In this document: in pieces, positions 55,689-64,000 of the stretch
Layout of the letters: each line of letters starts with the position of its first letter
Numbering within the stretch: the first letter of the stretch is position 1
Source: CAWDVH01 sp963805705
Lineage (GTDB): Bacteria > Actinomycetota > Actinomycetes > Streptosporangiales > Streptosporangiaceae
Assembly (NCBI GenBank): GCA_963805705.1
Contig: CAWDVH010000001.1
Location: forward strand, 1,674,001-1,738,000
Length of the DNA: 64,000 bases
Reading direction: 5' to 3'
The notes under the pieces: generated by a model
The model's input: only the letters and a program-made list of their open reading frames with translations
Databases searched by the model: none
What the model was told of the DNA's origin: nothing
Position numbers and translations under genes: made by a program

Positions 55689-56671
55689 CCGGCATCACGC
55701 TGAAGGGCGAGAAGAACGAGAAGAAGCTGATGCTCTTCTCCGGCCGTTCCTTTCCCGAGCTCGGCAGCGAGATCGCCGGCTGCCTGGGCGTCGAGCCCGT
55801 CCCGGCCAAGCTCTATGACTTCGCCAACGGCGAGATCTTCGTCCGCTTCCTGGAGTCGGTACGCGGCTGTGACGCGTTCGTCTTGCAGAGCCACACCGCG
55901 CCGATCAATCAGTGGATCATGGAGCACCTGATCATGGTGGACGCGCTCAAGCGCGCGTCGGCGAAGCGGATCACCGTGGTCGCCCCGTTCTTCGGCTATG
56001 CGCGGCAGGACAAGAAGAGCCGTGGCCGGGAGCCGATCTCGGCCCGGCTGATGGCTGATCTGTTCCTGACCGCGGGCGCGGACCGGCTGATGGCGGTGGA
56101 TCTGCATACGGCTCAGATCCAGGGCTTCTTCGACGGCCCCGTCGATCATCTTTTCGCGCTCCCGATCCTGGCCTCCTACCTGGAGGAACGGCTGGACCTG
56201 TCCAGCGTCACCGTGGTCGCGCCGGACGCCGGCCGGGTCCGGGTCTGCGAGCGGTGGACCGACCGGCTCGGCTGCCCGCTGGCGATCATCCACAAGCGCC
56301 GTGATCCGGATGTCGCCAACCGGGTGAAGATCCTGGAGGTGGTGGGCCAGGTAGCGGGCCGGACCTGCATCATCGTCGACGACATGATCGACACCGGTTC
56401 GACGATCGTGAACGCGGCCGAGACCCTCTTCGACGAGGGCGCCGCCTCGGTGATCGTCACGGCCACGCACGGCGTCCTGTCGGGTCCGGCGGTGGACCTG
56501 CTGAAGAACTCCAGGGTCAGCGAGGTCATCGTCACCAATACGCTGCCGATTTCCGCCGAGAAGCGATTCGATAAGCTCACCGTGCTGTCGATCGCGCCGC
56601 TGATCGCACGGGCGATCAACGAGGTGTTCAGCGACGGCTCGGTGACCAGCCTGTTCGACGGCCAGAGCTGA
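55685..56671 (+). CDS. prs: Ribose-phosphate pyrophosphokinase
   Basis: A 328-residue PRPP synthase transferring pyrophosphate from ATP to ribose 5-phosphate for nucleotide, His and Trp synthesis. KLMLFSGRSFPELGSEIA is the N-terminus, FGYARQDKKSRGREPISA the ATP region (near 100), VDLHTAQIQGFFD the metal motif, and IIVDDMIDTGSTI the PRPP loop near 235. The GTG start overlaps the glmU stop (GTGA), so translation is coupled. The reading frame and N-terminus are intact, which shows that the glmU truncation did not damage prs. Confidence 0.97.
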   Translation: MTGITLKGEKNEKKLMLFSGRSFPELGSEIAGCLGVEPVPAKLYDFANGEIFVRFLESVRGCDAFVLQSHTAPINQWIMEHLIMVDALKRASAKRITVVAPFFGYARQDKKSRGREPISARLMADLFLTAGADRLMAVDLHTAQIQGFFDGPVDHLFALPILASYLEERLDLSSVTVVAPDAGRVRVCERWTDRLGCPLAIIHKRRDPDVANRVKILEVVGQVAGRTCIIVDDMIDTGSTIVNAAETLFDEGAASVIVTATHGVLSGPAVDLLKNSRVSEVIVTNTLPISAEKRFDKLTVLSIAPLIARAINEVFSDGSVTSLFDGQS

Positions 56672-56780
56672 CGCCCGGGCGGGGAACTGCGCGGGTCGGC
56701 TAGACTTCACGAGAATTTCCCTGCCGGTTCCGGCATGTCCCCATGACCAGAACCACCCCTGTCGCATGAGGAGCGCCACC

Positions 56781-57434
56781 GTGCCCGAGGTACATATCGC
56801 CGCTGAGCCGCGCAGCGAGTTCGGTAAGGGCCCCGCCCGCCGCGAGCGCCGCGCGGGCCGGGTTCCCGCCGTTCTCTACGGCCACGGAACCGAGCCGCGG
56901 CACGTCAGCCTGCCCGGCCACGATGTACTGCTGGCCCTGCGGACGGCCAACGTGCTGATCCGGCTGGACGGGCTGCCGGGCGGCAGCGAGCTGGCGCTGC
57001 CCAAGGCGGTGCAGCGGGACGCCATCAGGGGCTCCGTCGAGCACGTCGACCTGATCCTGGTCCGGCTGGGCGAGAAGGTGACCGTTGACATCCCGGTGAC
57101 CATCACCGGCGAGCTTGCCCCCGACGGGATGCTGGACCAGCAGCAGGTCCAGATCTCGGTGGAGGCCGAGGCCACCCACATCCCGACGGGCATCGAGGTC
57201 AGCATCGAGGGCATGCAGGTCGGCGACGCCGTGCATGCGGGCGACCTCATTCTGCCCGAGGGCTCGACCCTCGCGGTCGAGCCTGATATGCTCGTGCTGC
57301 ACGTCATCGCCGCGCCGACGGCCGAGCAGATGGAGGCCGACCTTGGCCTGCCGGAGGCTGAGCCGGAGACCGTGGAGGAGGGCGAGCCCGTCCCGCCGCC
57401 GCCGGCCGGAGAGTCCCCGGACGCAGCCGAGTAG
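56781..57434 (+). CDS. rplY: Ribosomal protein L25 (CTC form)
   Basis: About 217 residues. The L25 domain is VHIAAEPRSEFGKGPARRERR through VEHVDLILVRLGEKV, followed by a C-terminal TL5/CTC beta domain (EVSIEGMQVGDAVHAGDLILPEG) and an acidic Glu/Pro tail. L25 binds 5S rRNA; the CTC form is the stress-related long version. GTG 56781 has GAGGAG upstream and is preferred over ATG 56766. It is followed by pth after a strong stem-loop. Confidence 0.94.
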   Translation: MPEVHIAAEPRSEFGKGPARRERRAGRVPAVLYGHGTEPRHVSLPGHDVLLALRTANVLIRLDGLPGGSELALPKAVQRDAIRGSVEHVDLILVRLGEKVTVDIPVTITGELAPDGMLDQQQVQISVEAEATHIPTGIEVSIEGMQVGDAVHAGDLILPEGSTLAVEPDMLVLHVIAAPTAEQMEADLGLPEAEPETVEEGEPVPPPPAGESPDAAE

Positions 57435-57464
57435 CCGGCCTGGCCCGGCAGCTCAGAGATCTTC

Positions 57465-57516
57465 CCGCCCTCATCCGGGTTCGCTGATCGGCGATACCGG
57501 GCCCGGATGAGGGCGG
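57465..57516. terminator. 15-bp perfect stem-loop between rplY and pth
   Basis: CCGCCCTCATCCGGG (57465-57479) is fully complementary to CCCGGATGAGGGCGG (57502-57516), with a 22-base loop that itself contains TCGCTGATCGGCGA able to fold. It lies 31 bases after rplY and ends 27 bases before the pth ATG. It may be a terminator, a processing site, or a leader controlling pth. Confidence 0.7.
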
Positions 57517-57542
57517 CGGGCCTGGACCGAGGTGATGATCGC

Positions 57543-58136
57543 ATGGCCGACGAGCGCTGGCTGATCGCCGGGCTCGGCAATCCCGGCCCTGAGTATGCCG
57601 GTAACCGGCACAACGCCGGATTCATGGTCGCTGACCTGCTGGCCGAGCGGATCGGGGCGCGGTTCAAGCGGGACAGGTCGCGCGCTGACGTCGCCGTCGG
57701 CCGGCTCGGCGGGGTGCCGGTCACGCTGGGCAAGCCACGGTCGTTCATGAACCTCTCCGGCGGTCCGGTCGCGGCCCTGCGCAACTTCTACAAGATCCCG
57801 GCCGAGCAGATCGTGGTCGTGCACGATGAGCTGGATCTGGAGTTCGGGACGGTGCGGCTCAAGCAGGGCGGCGGGGACAACGGGCATAACGGCCTGCGGT
57901 CGGTAACTGCCGCCCTCGGAACGCGGGACTACTACCGGGTGCGGGTAGGAATCGGCAGGCCTCCCGGCCGGATGGACGCGGCCGACTTCGTGCTGCATGA
58001 TTTCGCCGCGGCGGAGCGGCGGGCGCTGCCCGAGGTGCTCAGCCGGTCCGCGGATGCTGTCGAGTCACTGCTGTCCGGCGGCCTGGCCGCGGCCCAGAAT
58101 GAGTTTCATCCGGATTCCTCGCGGGAAAAAATATGA
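57543..58136 (+). CDS. pth: Peptidyl-tRNA hydrolase
   Basis: A 197-residue Pth that frees tRNA from dropped-off peptidyl-tRNA. LIAGLGNPGPEYAGNRHNAGFM holds the catalytic His (near residue 22 in RHNAGF). KPRSFMNLSGGPV, HDELDLEFGTVRLKQGG and DNGHNGLRSV follow in family order. The start is ATG 57543 behind GAGGTGATG. It is the last gene of the glmU-prs-rplY-pth block. Confidence 0.97.
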   Translation: MADERWLIAGLGNPGPEYAGNRHNAGFMVADLLAERIGARFKRDRSRADVAVGRLGGVPVTLGKPRSFMNLSGGPVAALRNFYKIPAEQIVVVHDELDLEFGTVRLKQGGGDNGHNGLRSVTAALGTRDYYRVRVGIGRPPGRMDAADFVLHDFAAAERRALPEVLSRSADAVESLLSGGLAAAQNEFHPDSSREKI

Positions 58137-58374
58137 GTTTCTGCGGGGTATTTCTCGCGGCCGCAAGCCTGTGACCTGGGATAATGAGCAACGGCCGGGC
58201 GTAGCATACCGGTTCTCGCGAGCAGTTGGTGCCAACCTCAGCAATTGATGTCAACCACCCCTTTTAGTTAGGCGTCTTGTCTCTGTACGCCGAGGGGGGG
58301 AAAGCCCCGGCGGACGCAAGGGGCGCGGTCGACGTTGACCGTGGCGTCGCGGTGAGGGAAGGGACGGTACACGC

Positions 58375-59841
58375 GTGGCCGGTCAGTCAGCTGTCGCTGC
58401 TCCGAGGCGGATGGACAGGGTAGTGGCGCGGCTTGCCGCCCAGAGCTCCGCTTCGTGGACGAGCAGCTACTTGCGTCAGGCATTCATGGCGGACTCCATC
58501 TGCGCGCTGGCTGCGGGGCTGCTTGCGTTCCAGCTGCGATCCGCCTATCCCGGCCACATCAGCGGTGCCTATCTCTCCCTCAGCCTTATCTTGCCGTTGC
58601 TGTGGGTGGCCACCGTAGCGCTGGCCGGCGGATACGACTCGCGCTTCATCGGCGTGGGGTCCGACGAGTTCCGCCGGGTGCTCAACGCGGGCGTGACGCT
58701 GACCGCGGCCGTCGCGATTCTCTCTTACGCCACCAAGTCCGACCTGGCCCGCGGTTACGTGGTCATAGCGCTGCCGTGCGTCACGCTGTTTGACCTGATG
58801 GCCAGGGTCATGCTGCGCAAGCGCCTGCACAAGCTCCGCAAGCTCGGCAGCTGCATGCGCCGGGTCGTCGTGGTCGGCCACTCGGCCATCGTGGAGGAAC
58901 TCGCCACGATGCTCCTGCGGGAGAACCATCACGGGCTGGCCGTGGTGGCCGCGTGCATCGCGGGTCCCGAGGACATGGCCGAAATTGGCGGGATCCCGGC
59001 GATCGGCGGCCTGGGCAACGTGGCCGACGTGGTCCGCAGATTCGACGCCGACATGGTGGCCGTGCTGGCCTGCCCGGAGATGAGCGGGGTCCGGCTGCGC
59101 GAGCTGGCCTGGGAGCTGGAGAAGACGGGCACTGACCTGTGCGTCGCGCCCGCCCTGCTGGACGTCGCCGGGCCGCGCACCACGATCAGGCCGGTGGCCG
59201 GGCTGCCGCTGCTGCACATGGACCACCCGGAGTTCACGGGCGCCCGCCGGGTCATCAAGTCGGGCTTTGACAAGGCATTCGCCTCCGTCGCGCTGCTGCT
59301 GACCGCGCCGCTGTTCCTGATGGTGGTGCTGCTCATCAGGAAGGGCGACGGCGGCCCCGCGCTGTTCCGGCAGACCAGGGTAGGCCGGGACGGCCGGCAG
59401 TTCACCGTATTGAAGTTCCGCACGATGGTGCTCGACGCCGAGAAGCGCAAGGCGCAGCTCACCGGGCATAGCGAGGAGAACGGGGTGCTGTTCAAGATCC
59501 GCAATGACCCGCGGATCACCGCCGTAGGGGGCTGGCTGCGCCGGTACTCCATTGACGAGCTGCCGCAGCTGATCAACGTGCTGCGCGGGGACATGTCACT
59601 GGTCGGGCCCCGCCCCGCGCTGCCCGAGGAAGCTGCCCTGTACGGTGACCACGTACGCCGCAGGCTGGTGGTCAAGCCAGGGCTTACCGGCCTGTGGCAG
59701 GTTAATGGCCGGTCGGACCTGTCCTGGGACGAATCGGTCCGGCTGGATCTGCGCTACGTAGAGAACTGGTCGTTCGTTCTCGACCTGCAGATCCTGTGGA
59801 AGACCGGCTCTGCGGTCACCGGCGGCTCCGGAGCGTACTAG
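58375..59841 (+). CDS. Exopolysaccharide priming glycosylphosphotransferase
   Basis: A 488-residue membrane enzyme of the WbaP/CpsE type. Four to five N-terminal helices (residues about 35-150) precede a nucleotide-binding-fold CoA_binding_3-like domain (VVVVGHSAIVEELATML). A fifth hydrophobic helix leads to the bacterial sugar transferase domain with RQTRVGRDGRQFTVLKFRTM, SIDELPQLINVLRGDMSLVGPRPALPE-type motif (residues about 385-410) and KPGLTGLWQVNGRS. It transfers sugar-1-phosphate to undecaprenyl phosphate, starting a surface polysaccharide. GTG 58375 follows GGGAAGGGACGG. Confidence 0.93.
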   Translation: MAGQSAVAAPRRMDRVVARLAAQSSASWTSSYLRQAFMADSICALAAGLLAFQLRSAYPGHISGAYLSLSLILPLLWVATVALAGGYDSRFIGVGSDEFRRVLNAGVTLTAAVAILSYATKSDLARGYVVIALPCVTLFDLMARVMLRKRLHKLRKLGSCMRRVVVVGHSAIVEELATMLLRENHHGLAVVAACIAGPEDMAEIGGIPAIGGLGNVADVVRRFDADMVAVLACPEMSGVRLRELAWELEKTGTDLCVAPALLDVAGPRTTIRPVAGLPLLHMDHPEFTGARRVIKSGFDKAFASVALLLTAPLFLMVVLLIRKGDGGPALFRQTRVGRDGRQFTVLKFRTMVLDAEKRKAQLTGHSEENGVLFKIRNDPRITAVGGWLRRYSIDELPQLINVLRGDMSLVGPRPALPEEAALYGDHVRRRLVVKPGLTGLWQVNGRSDLSWDESVRLDLRYVENWSFVLDLQILWKTGSAVTGGSGAY

Positions 59842-60635
59842 CCTGCTATGGCGAGGCTAACGCTATAGATGGAGCTGCGATCATTTCTGCCGACGACCGC
59901 CTGGCCGGTGATCTCGCGACCGAGGCAGGCCGGCGGCTGCTGACCCTGCGGGAGCGCGGCGGCGATGCGGACACGCTGCGCCGCGACGGGGACCGCCAGT
60001 CCCACGAGTTCCTGGCCGCTGAGCTGGCCCGGCTGCGCCCTGGTGACGCGGTGCTCTCCGAGGAAGGCCGGGACGACCCCGTCCGGCTGTCATCGGCCAG
60101 GGTCTGGATCGTCGATCCGCTCGACGGGACCAGGGAATTCGGCGAGCCCGGCCGCAGTGACTGGGCGGTTCATGTCGCGCTCTGGGAGCAGGGCACGCTG
60201 ACCGCGGGCGCCGTGGCCCTGCCCGCCCAGGGGAAAGTGCTGAGCACGGCCACCGCGGTCCCGCCGCCCGTGCCGTCCGGGGACGGTCAGCTGCGCGTGG
60301 TCGTGAGCCGCAGCAGGCCGCCCGAGTTCGTCCAGCGGCTCGCTGAAGTCATCGGCGCGCAGCTGCTGCCGCTCGGCTCGGCCGGCGCCAAGGCGGCGGC
60401 GGTGATCTGCGGGGAGGCTGACGCGTACGTGCACAGCGGCGGCCAGTACGAGTGGGACTCGGCGGCTCCGGTCGCTGTCGCGACGGCCGCCGGCCTGCAC
60501 GCCTCCAGAATCGACGGCGCGCAGTTGTCGTACAACCAGGCTCACCCCTGGATGCCGGATATCCTGATCTGCCAGGCCGCGCTCGCCGGCATGCTGCTCG
60601 GTGCGATCAGCTCCGTGCAGCATCGCCAGGAGTGA
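59796..60635 (+). CDS. cysQ: CysQ-like 3'(2'),5'-bisphosphate nucleotidase
   Basis: An inositol-monophosphatase-fold enzyme of about 250-279 residues. VLSEEGRDD (Glu metal ligand), VWIVDPLDGTREFGEPG (DPLDGT signature) and QYEWDSAAPVAVATAAG are the metal-binding motifs. CysQ hydrolyses PAP/PAPS by-products of sulfate assimilation, fitting the cysDN genes that follow. The start is unusual: the family N-terminus lies near ISADDRLAGDLATEAG, but the only standard in-frame codon is GTG 59796, which overlaps the previous gene by 46 bases. ATC/ATT at 59880-59885 follows a GGAG site and may be used instead. Confidence 0.88.
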   Translation: MEDRLCGHRRLRSVLACYGEANAIDGAAIISADDRLAGDLATEAGRRLLTLRERGGDADTLRRDGDRQSHEFLAAELARLRPGDAVLSEEGRDDPVRLSSARVWIVDPLDGTREFGEPGRSDWAVHVALWEQGTLTAGAVALPAQGKVLSTATAVPPPVPSGDGQLRVVVSRSRPPEFVQRLAEVIGAQLLPLGSAGAKAAAVICGEADAYVHSGGQYEWDSAAPVAVATAAGLHASRIDGAQLSYNQAHPWMPDILICQAALAGMLLGAISSVQHRQE

Positions 60636-60693
60636 TCCGGTCCGCCCACCCGACCGCCCCGGCCCGCCCAAGCCTGATCACCCGGAGTATCCG

Positions 60694-61614
60694 ATGGCAG
60701 TTCCGCGCTCCGATTACCAGCTCTCGCAGCTCGACGTCCTGCAAGCCGAGTCGATCCACATCATGCGTGAGGTCGCGGCCGAGTTCGAGCGCCCTGTGCT
60801 GCTGTTTTCGGGCGGCAAGGACTCGATCGTCATGCTCGCCCTGGCCGAGCGGGCGTTCTGGCCAGCGCGAGTCCCGTTTCCGGTCATGCACGTGGATACC
60901 GGGCACAACTTCCCCGAGGTCCTGGCCTACCGGGATCGCCGGGTCGCCGACCTCGGCATCAGGCTGATCATCGCTTCGGTGCAGGAGACGATCGACGCGG
61001 GAAAGGTGGCCGAGGAGACCGGCCGCTGGGCGAGCCGTAACAAGCTGCAGACCACGACGCTCCTGGACGCCATCTCCGAGCATCGCTTCGACGCCGTGTT
61101 CGGCGGCGGCCGCCGTGACGAGGAGAAGGCGCGGGCCAAGGAGCGGGTTTTCTCCATCCGGGACGAGTTCGGCCAGTGGGACCCGAAGAACCAGCGGCCC
61201 GAGTTGTGGAATATCTATAACACCCGGATACGCAGGGGAGAGCAGATCCGGGTGTTCCCGCTGTCGAACTGGACCGAGCTCGATGTGTGGCATTACATCG
61301 AGCGGGAGAAGCTGGAGATTCCCTCCATCTACTACTCGCACCGGCGGGCGGTCTTCGAGCGGGACGGGATCCTGCTGGCCGACAACCCGTTCCTGGCCCC
61401 GGCGCAGGACGAGCCCGTCTTCGAGGCGAGCGTCCGGTACCGCACGGTCGGGGACATGACCTGCACCGGGGCCGTCGAGTCGACCGCGGTCACCATCGCC
61501 GATGTCATCACCGAGATCGCGGCTACGCGGATCACCGAGCGCGGCCAGACCCGTGCGGACGACCGGGCCAGCGAGGCCGCGATGGAGGACAGGAAGCGGG
61601 AAGGCTACTTCTGA
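60694..61614 (+). CDS. cysD: Sulfate adenylyltransferase subunit 2
   Basis: A 306-residue PP-loop ATP sulfurylase subunit. LLFSGGKDSIVML is the SGGKDS PP-loop (near residue 38), HVDTGHNFPE follows and GGRRDEEKARAKER holds the conserved Arg/Lys region. FPLSNWTELDVWHYIERE is a further family signature. CysD adenylates sulfate to APS. ATG 60694 has GGAG upstream. The stop is followed closely by cysN. Confidence 0.97.
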   Translation: MAVPRSDYQLSQLDVLQAESIHIMREVAAEFERPVLLFSGGKDSIVMLALAERAFWPARVPFPVMHVDTGHNFPEVLAYRDRRVADLGIRLIIASVQETIDAGKVAEETGRWASRNKLQTTTLLDAISEHRFDAVFGGGRRDEEKARAKERVFSIRDEFGQWDPKNQRPELWNIYNTRIRRGEQIRVFPLSNWTELDVWHYIEREKLEIPSIYYSHRRAVFERDGILLADNPFLAPAQDEPVFEASVRYRTVGDMTCTGAVESTAVTIADVITEIAATRITERGQTRADDRASEAAMEDRKREGYF

Positions 61615-61670
61615 TCACGGCGCCGGCGCATATCGGGCGGACGCACGAGGTGACGGAGAGGGACAGGTAC

Positions 61671-62933
61671 ATGGATATCCTGCGGCTGGCGACGGCTGGC
61701 TCGGTGGACGACGGCAAGAGCACGCTCATCGGCCGGCTGCTGTTCGACTCTAAGGCGATCTTCGAGGACCAGCTCGCCGCGGTGGAGCGGACCAGCCGCG
61801 AGCGCGGCGAGGAAGGCACGAACCTCGCCTTGCTGACCGACGGCCTGCGCGCCGAGCGGGAGCAGGGAATCACCATCGACGTGGCCTACCGTTACTTCGC
61901 CACGCCCCGGCGCAAATTCATCATCGCCGACACCCCCGGGCACATCCAGTACACCCGGAACATGGTCACCGGCGCCTCCACCGCCGACCTCGCGATCGTC
62001 CTGGTGGACGCCCGCAACGGGCTGACCGAGCAGAGCAGGCGACACGCATTCCTCGCCACCCTGCTGCGGGTTCCGCACCTGGTCCTCGCGGTGAACAAGA
62101 TGGACCTCGTCGGCTATGACCAGGCTGTCTTCACCCAGATCATGGAAGAATTCACTGCATTCGCGACGAAACTGGAAATCGGCGACCTCACGTTCATCCC
62201 GATCTCAGCGCTGCACGGTGACAATGTGGTCCAGCGCTCGGCGAACATGCCGTGGTATGAGGGCCCGTCACTGCTGCATCATCTGGAGCACGTGCACATC
62301 GCCTCGGACCGGAACCTGATCGACGTCAGGTTCCCTGTGCAGTACGTCATCCGGCCGCATCAGGCCACTGACCCGGACTTGCACGACTATCGCGGGTACG
62401 CGGGCCAGGTGGCCGGCGGGGTGCTCAAGCCGGGCGACGAGGTGATGCACCTGCCGTCCGGCCTGACCACCACGATCCGGCGCATCGACACCGCGGCCGG
62501 GCCGGTGCCCGAGGCGTTCCCGCCGATGTCGGTCACGCTGCTGCTCGAGGACGATCTGGATGTCTCCAGAGGCGACATGTTCTGCCGCCCGCACAATCAG
62601 CCGCAGTGCACCCAGGACGTCGAGGCGATGGTGTGCTGGATGACGGACGCCAGGGTGCTGGCTGCGCAGGGCCGCCTGCTGGTCAAGCACACGACACGGA
62701 CGGTCAAGACCATCGTCCGCGATCTGCAGTACCGGCTCGACGTCAATACCCTGCACCGGGACGAGACGGCCAGTGAGCTGGGCCTGAACGAGATCGGCCG
62801 GGTCACGCTGCGGCTGACGCAGCCGCTGTTCTGCGATCCGTACGCTCGCAACCGGATGACCGGCGGCCTGATCCTGATCGACGAGGCGACCAGCGCGACC
62901 GTCGGCGCCGCCATGATCACCGACGCCCGGTAG
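61671..62933 (+). CDS. cysN: Sulfate adenylyltransferase subunit 1 (GTPase)
   Basis: A 420-residue EF-Tu-like GTPase partner of CysD. The G1 loop is AGSVDDGKST, G3 IADTPGH and G4 VNKMD. Domains II and III follow (VSRGDMFC, TAELGLNEIGR region). GTP hydrolysis drives APS formation. No APS kinase (cysC) domain is fused. The start is uncertain between ATG 61671 (GGAGAGG upstream) and GTG 61650; ATG directly precedes DILRLATAG, the usual beginning of the G domain. Confidence 0.96.
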   Translation: MDILRLATAGSVDDGKSTLIGRLLFDSKAIFEDQLAAVERTSRERGEEGTNLALLTDGLRAEREQGITIDVAYRYFATPRRKFIIADTPGHIQYTRNMVTGASTADLAIVLVDARNGLTEQSRRHAFLATLLRVPHLVLAVNKMDLVGYDQAVFTQIMEEFTAFATKLEIGDLTFIPISALHGDNVVQRSANMPWYEGPSLLHHLEHVHIASDRNLIDVRFPVQYVIRPHQATDPDLHDYRGYAGQVAGGVLKPGDEVMHLPSGLTTTIRRIDTAAGPVPEAFPPMSVTLLLEDDLDVSRGDMFCRPHNQPQCTQDVEAMVCWMTDARVLAAQGRLLVKHTTRTVKTIVRDLQYRLDVNTLHRDETASELGLNEIGRVTLRLTQPLFCDPYARNRMTGGLILIDEATSATVGAAMITDAR

Positions 62934-62999
62934 CGACGCGGGCAGGTCGTGGCTGCCGTTGGCCGCGAAGGTGGCCGACGTGACGGCCAGCCCCCCGAT

Positions 63000-64000
63000 T
63001 CAGCGGTGATGGCGATGCCGTCGGATTGCTCGTTCGGTTTCCCGGGATCTGGCCGTGGGCTGTTTGACCCATACGAAGTAGGTCGTACGGCCGAAGGAAT
63101 CCGACTGGGGAATGGCGGCCGCGAGCCGGTAGGAGGGATCCGATTCCAGCGCGCTCGCGAGCCTCCGGTCCAGCGGTGCCGTGACCGTGTCGTCGTAGGC
63201 AATCACGCGGAAGTAGCCGGCCCGGAGGGCGGCTAGGAAGCCGGCGGTGCCGGTGAGGGTCTGGCCGTGTGCGCCGACATAAGTGATGTTGTACGTCGAG
63301 GTGAACTGATCAGGCTGCGCGGCGCGATTTCCCAGCAGGTAGTAGATGGGAACTTCGTCGACTTCGACTAGGTAGTGTGCTCCGGGCTTCAGATTGAGCG
63401 CCAGTGCCTGGACAAGCACATGGGAGTTAGGCCAGCCGTCGAAGAGCGTGACAGCCTGCACCATGCCTAGCGTGAGTGACACCCCCCACACCACGATGCC
63501 GACCTGGGCGCGGCGGAAATGATCGCCGACCAGCCGCGCGAGACCGAGACCGGCCATCGGGGCGGCGAAGAACAGCCCGAACCCGATGTGCTTTTGAAAC
63601 GAGACGTCCGTGTGCAGGTGAATCTGGTAAGCGGGAGCGAGCAGCGCGGTACCGGTCAGTACCACGCCCAGCATGGTGCGCCTGAGCCTGCCACCGGCGG
63701 GGGCGATGCGCTCGCCCGGCTCGGTTGTGGCTCGCCACGCGTAGGCAGCCGTTCCGGCCACCGCGAGCAGGAACGGCAGGCCGCCCCACAGCAGGCTGTC
63801 CCGCAGCAGCGTCATAACCGGCGTGGTGCCGTGAGCCCTGGCGGTTGTGGTGCCCTGGAGGGCGCGAAGGTAGCTAGGGCCCGCCAGGCGCAGCGCGGCG
63901 GCGAGCAGGCCGGCCACGGCGACCATGAGCGCGGCAGGACGGATCAGCGCCCGTCGGCCGAACTGCGGTGCCGCGGCCAGGCCGGCGAGCACGGCGATGG
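63000..64000 (-). CDS. Multi-pass membrane protein, 5' end beyond window
   Basis: At least 333 residues, open to the right edge of the window. The N-terminal visible half has about seven hydrophobic helices, with HTDVSFQKHIGFGLFFAAPMAGLG in the middle. The C-terminal 130 residues are soluble and contain WPNSHVLVQALALNL and YLVEVDEVPIYYLLG. The layout resembles GT-C membrane glycosyltransferases such as those of arabinan or mannan synthesis, but I cannot assign a reaction. It is convergent with cysN, with 66 bases between them. Confidence 0.7.
   Translation of the reverse strand, partial: IAVLAGLAAAPQFGRRALIRPAALMVAVAGLLAAALRLAGPSYLRALQGTTTARAHGTTPVMTLLRDSLLWGGLPFLLAVAGTAAYAWRATTEPGERIAPAGGRLRRTMLGVVLTGTALLAPAYQIHLHTDVSFQKHIGFGLFFAAPMAGLGLARLVGDHFRRAQVGIVVWGVSLTLGMVQAVTLFDGWPNSHVLVQALALNLKPGAHYLVEVDEVPIYYLLGNRAAQPDQFTSTYNITYVGAHGQTLTGTAGFLAALRAGYFRVIAYDDTVTAPLDRRLASALESDPSYRLAAAIPQSDSFGRTTYFVWVKQPTARSRETERAIRRHRHHR

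Noticed and set aside
55600..55800. A frameshift as the cause of the short GlmU
   Set aside because: No frame in or after this region encodes the missing hexapeptide-repeat sequence and prs is intact, so the DNA itself is absent.

Overview
The window is one continuous stretch of chromosome from a very GC-rich actinobacterium. The evidence is heavy G/C third-position codon use, frequent GTG starts, HspR/HAIR heat-shock control, a DUF3151-fba pair, an EtfD-type iron-sulfur reductase, TamR/tam, and the block rsmI-metG-tatD-rsmA-ispE-ABC-F followed by glmU-prs-rplY-pth, whose order is shared by streptomycetes, mycobacteria and relatives. I cannot name the genus. There is no rRNA operon, phage, transposase or CRISPR array. 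I found one tRNA, tRNA-Gln(TTG).

Layout. 1-5.3 kb: DUF3151 (partial), aldo/keto reductase, class II fructose-bisphosphate aldolase, a 42-residue membrane peptide, a NYN-domain protein split by an apparent frameshift, and a TPR-like protein. 5.4-12.6 kb: a minus-strand chaperone operon dnaK-grpE-dnaJ-hspR-clpB with a recognisable promoter flanked by two HAIR operators. 13-24.3 kb: DUF2079 membrane protein, EtfD-like reductase, TMEM175-type channel, a two-component system whose kinase is frameshifted, a secreted or anchored protein, argS and plsX. 24.7-31.6 kb: KamA-type radical SAM enzyme, drug-type MFS exporter, hydrolase/cupin genes divergent from a TetR regulator, an SDR and an enoyl-CoA hydratase. 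31.7-39.3 kb: cell-surface glycopolymer genes (a glycosyltransferase/CDP-glycerol phosphotransferase fusion and a membrane glycosyltransferase), a SigR-like sigma factor and a protein mannosyltransferase. 39.3-49.8 kb: rsmI, metG, tatD, a small minus-strand island with a WXG100-like protein, then rsmA, ispE and an ABC-F protein. 49.8-58.1 kb: tamR/tam, a TetR regulator with a desaturase, tRNA-Gln, a broken HTH gene, glmU, prs, rplY and pth. 58.3-64 kb: an exopolysaccharide priming transferase, cysQ, cysD, cysN and a partial membrane protein.

Most striking points. GlmU stops inside its left-handed beta-helix and lacks the acetyltransferase active site, while prs begins at once, so this looks like a real loss and not a frameshift. 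Three otherwise good genes (NYN protein, histidine kinase, HTH/endonuclease-like protein) are each broken by a single G/C-run indel; these may be sequencing errors or real. Clear operator architectures are visible for HspR, TamR, the desaturase TetR and the cupin/hydrolase TetR. A chain of ATGA stop/start overlaps links a SAV_915-type gene, an 11-codon mini-ORF and a DUF6317-like gene in the island that sits where rpfB lies in related genomes.
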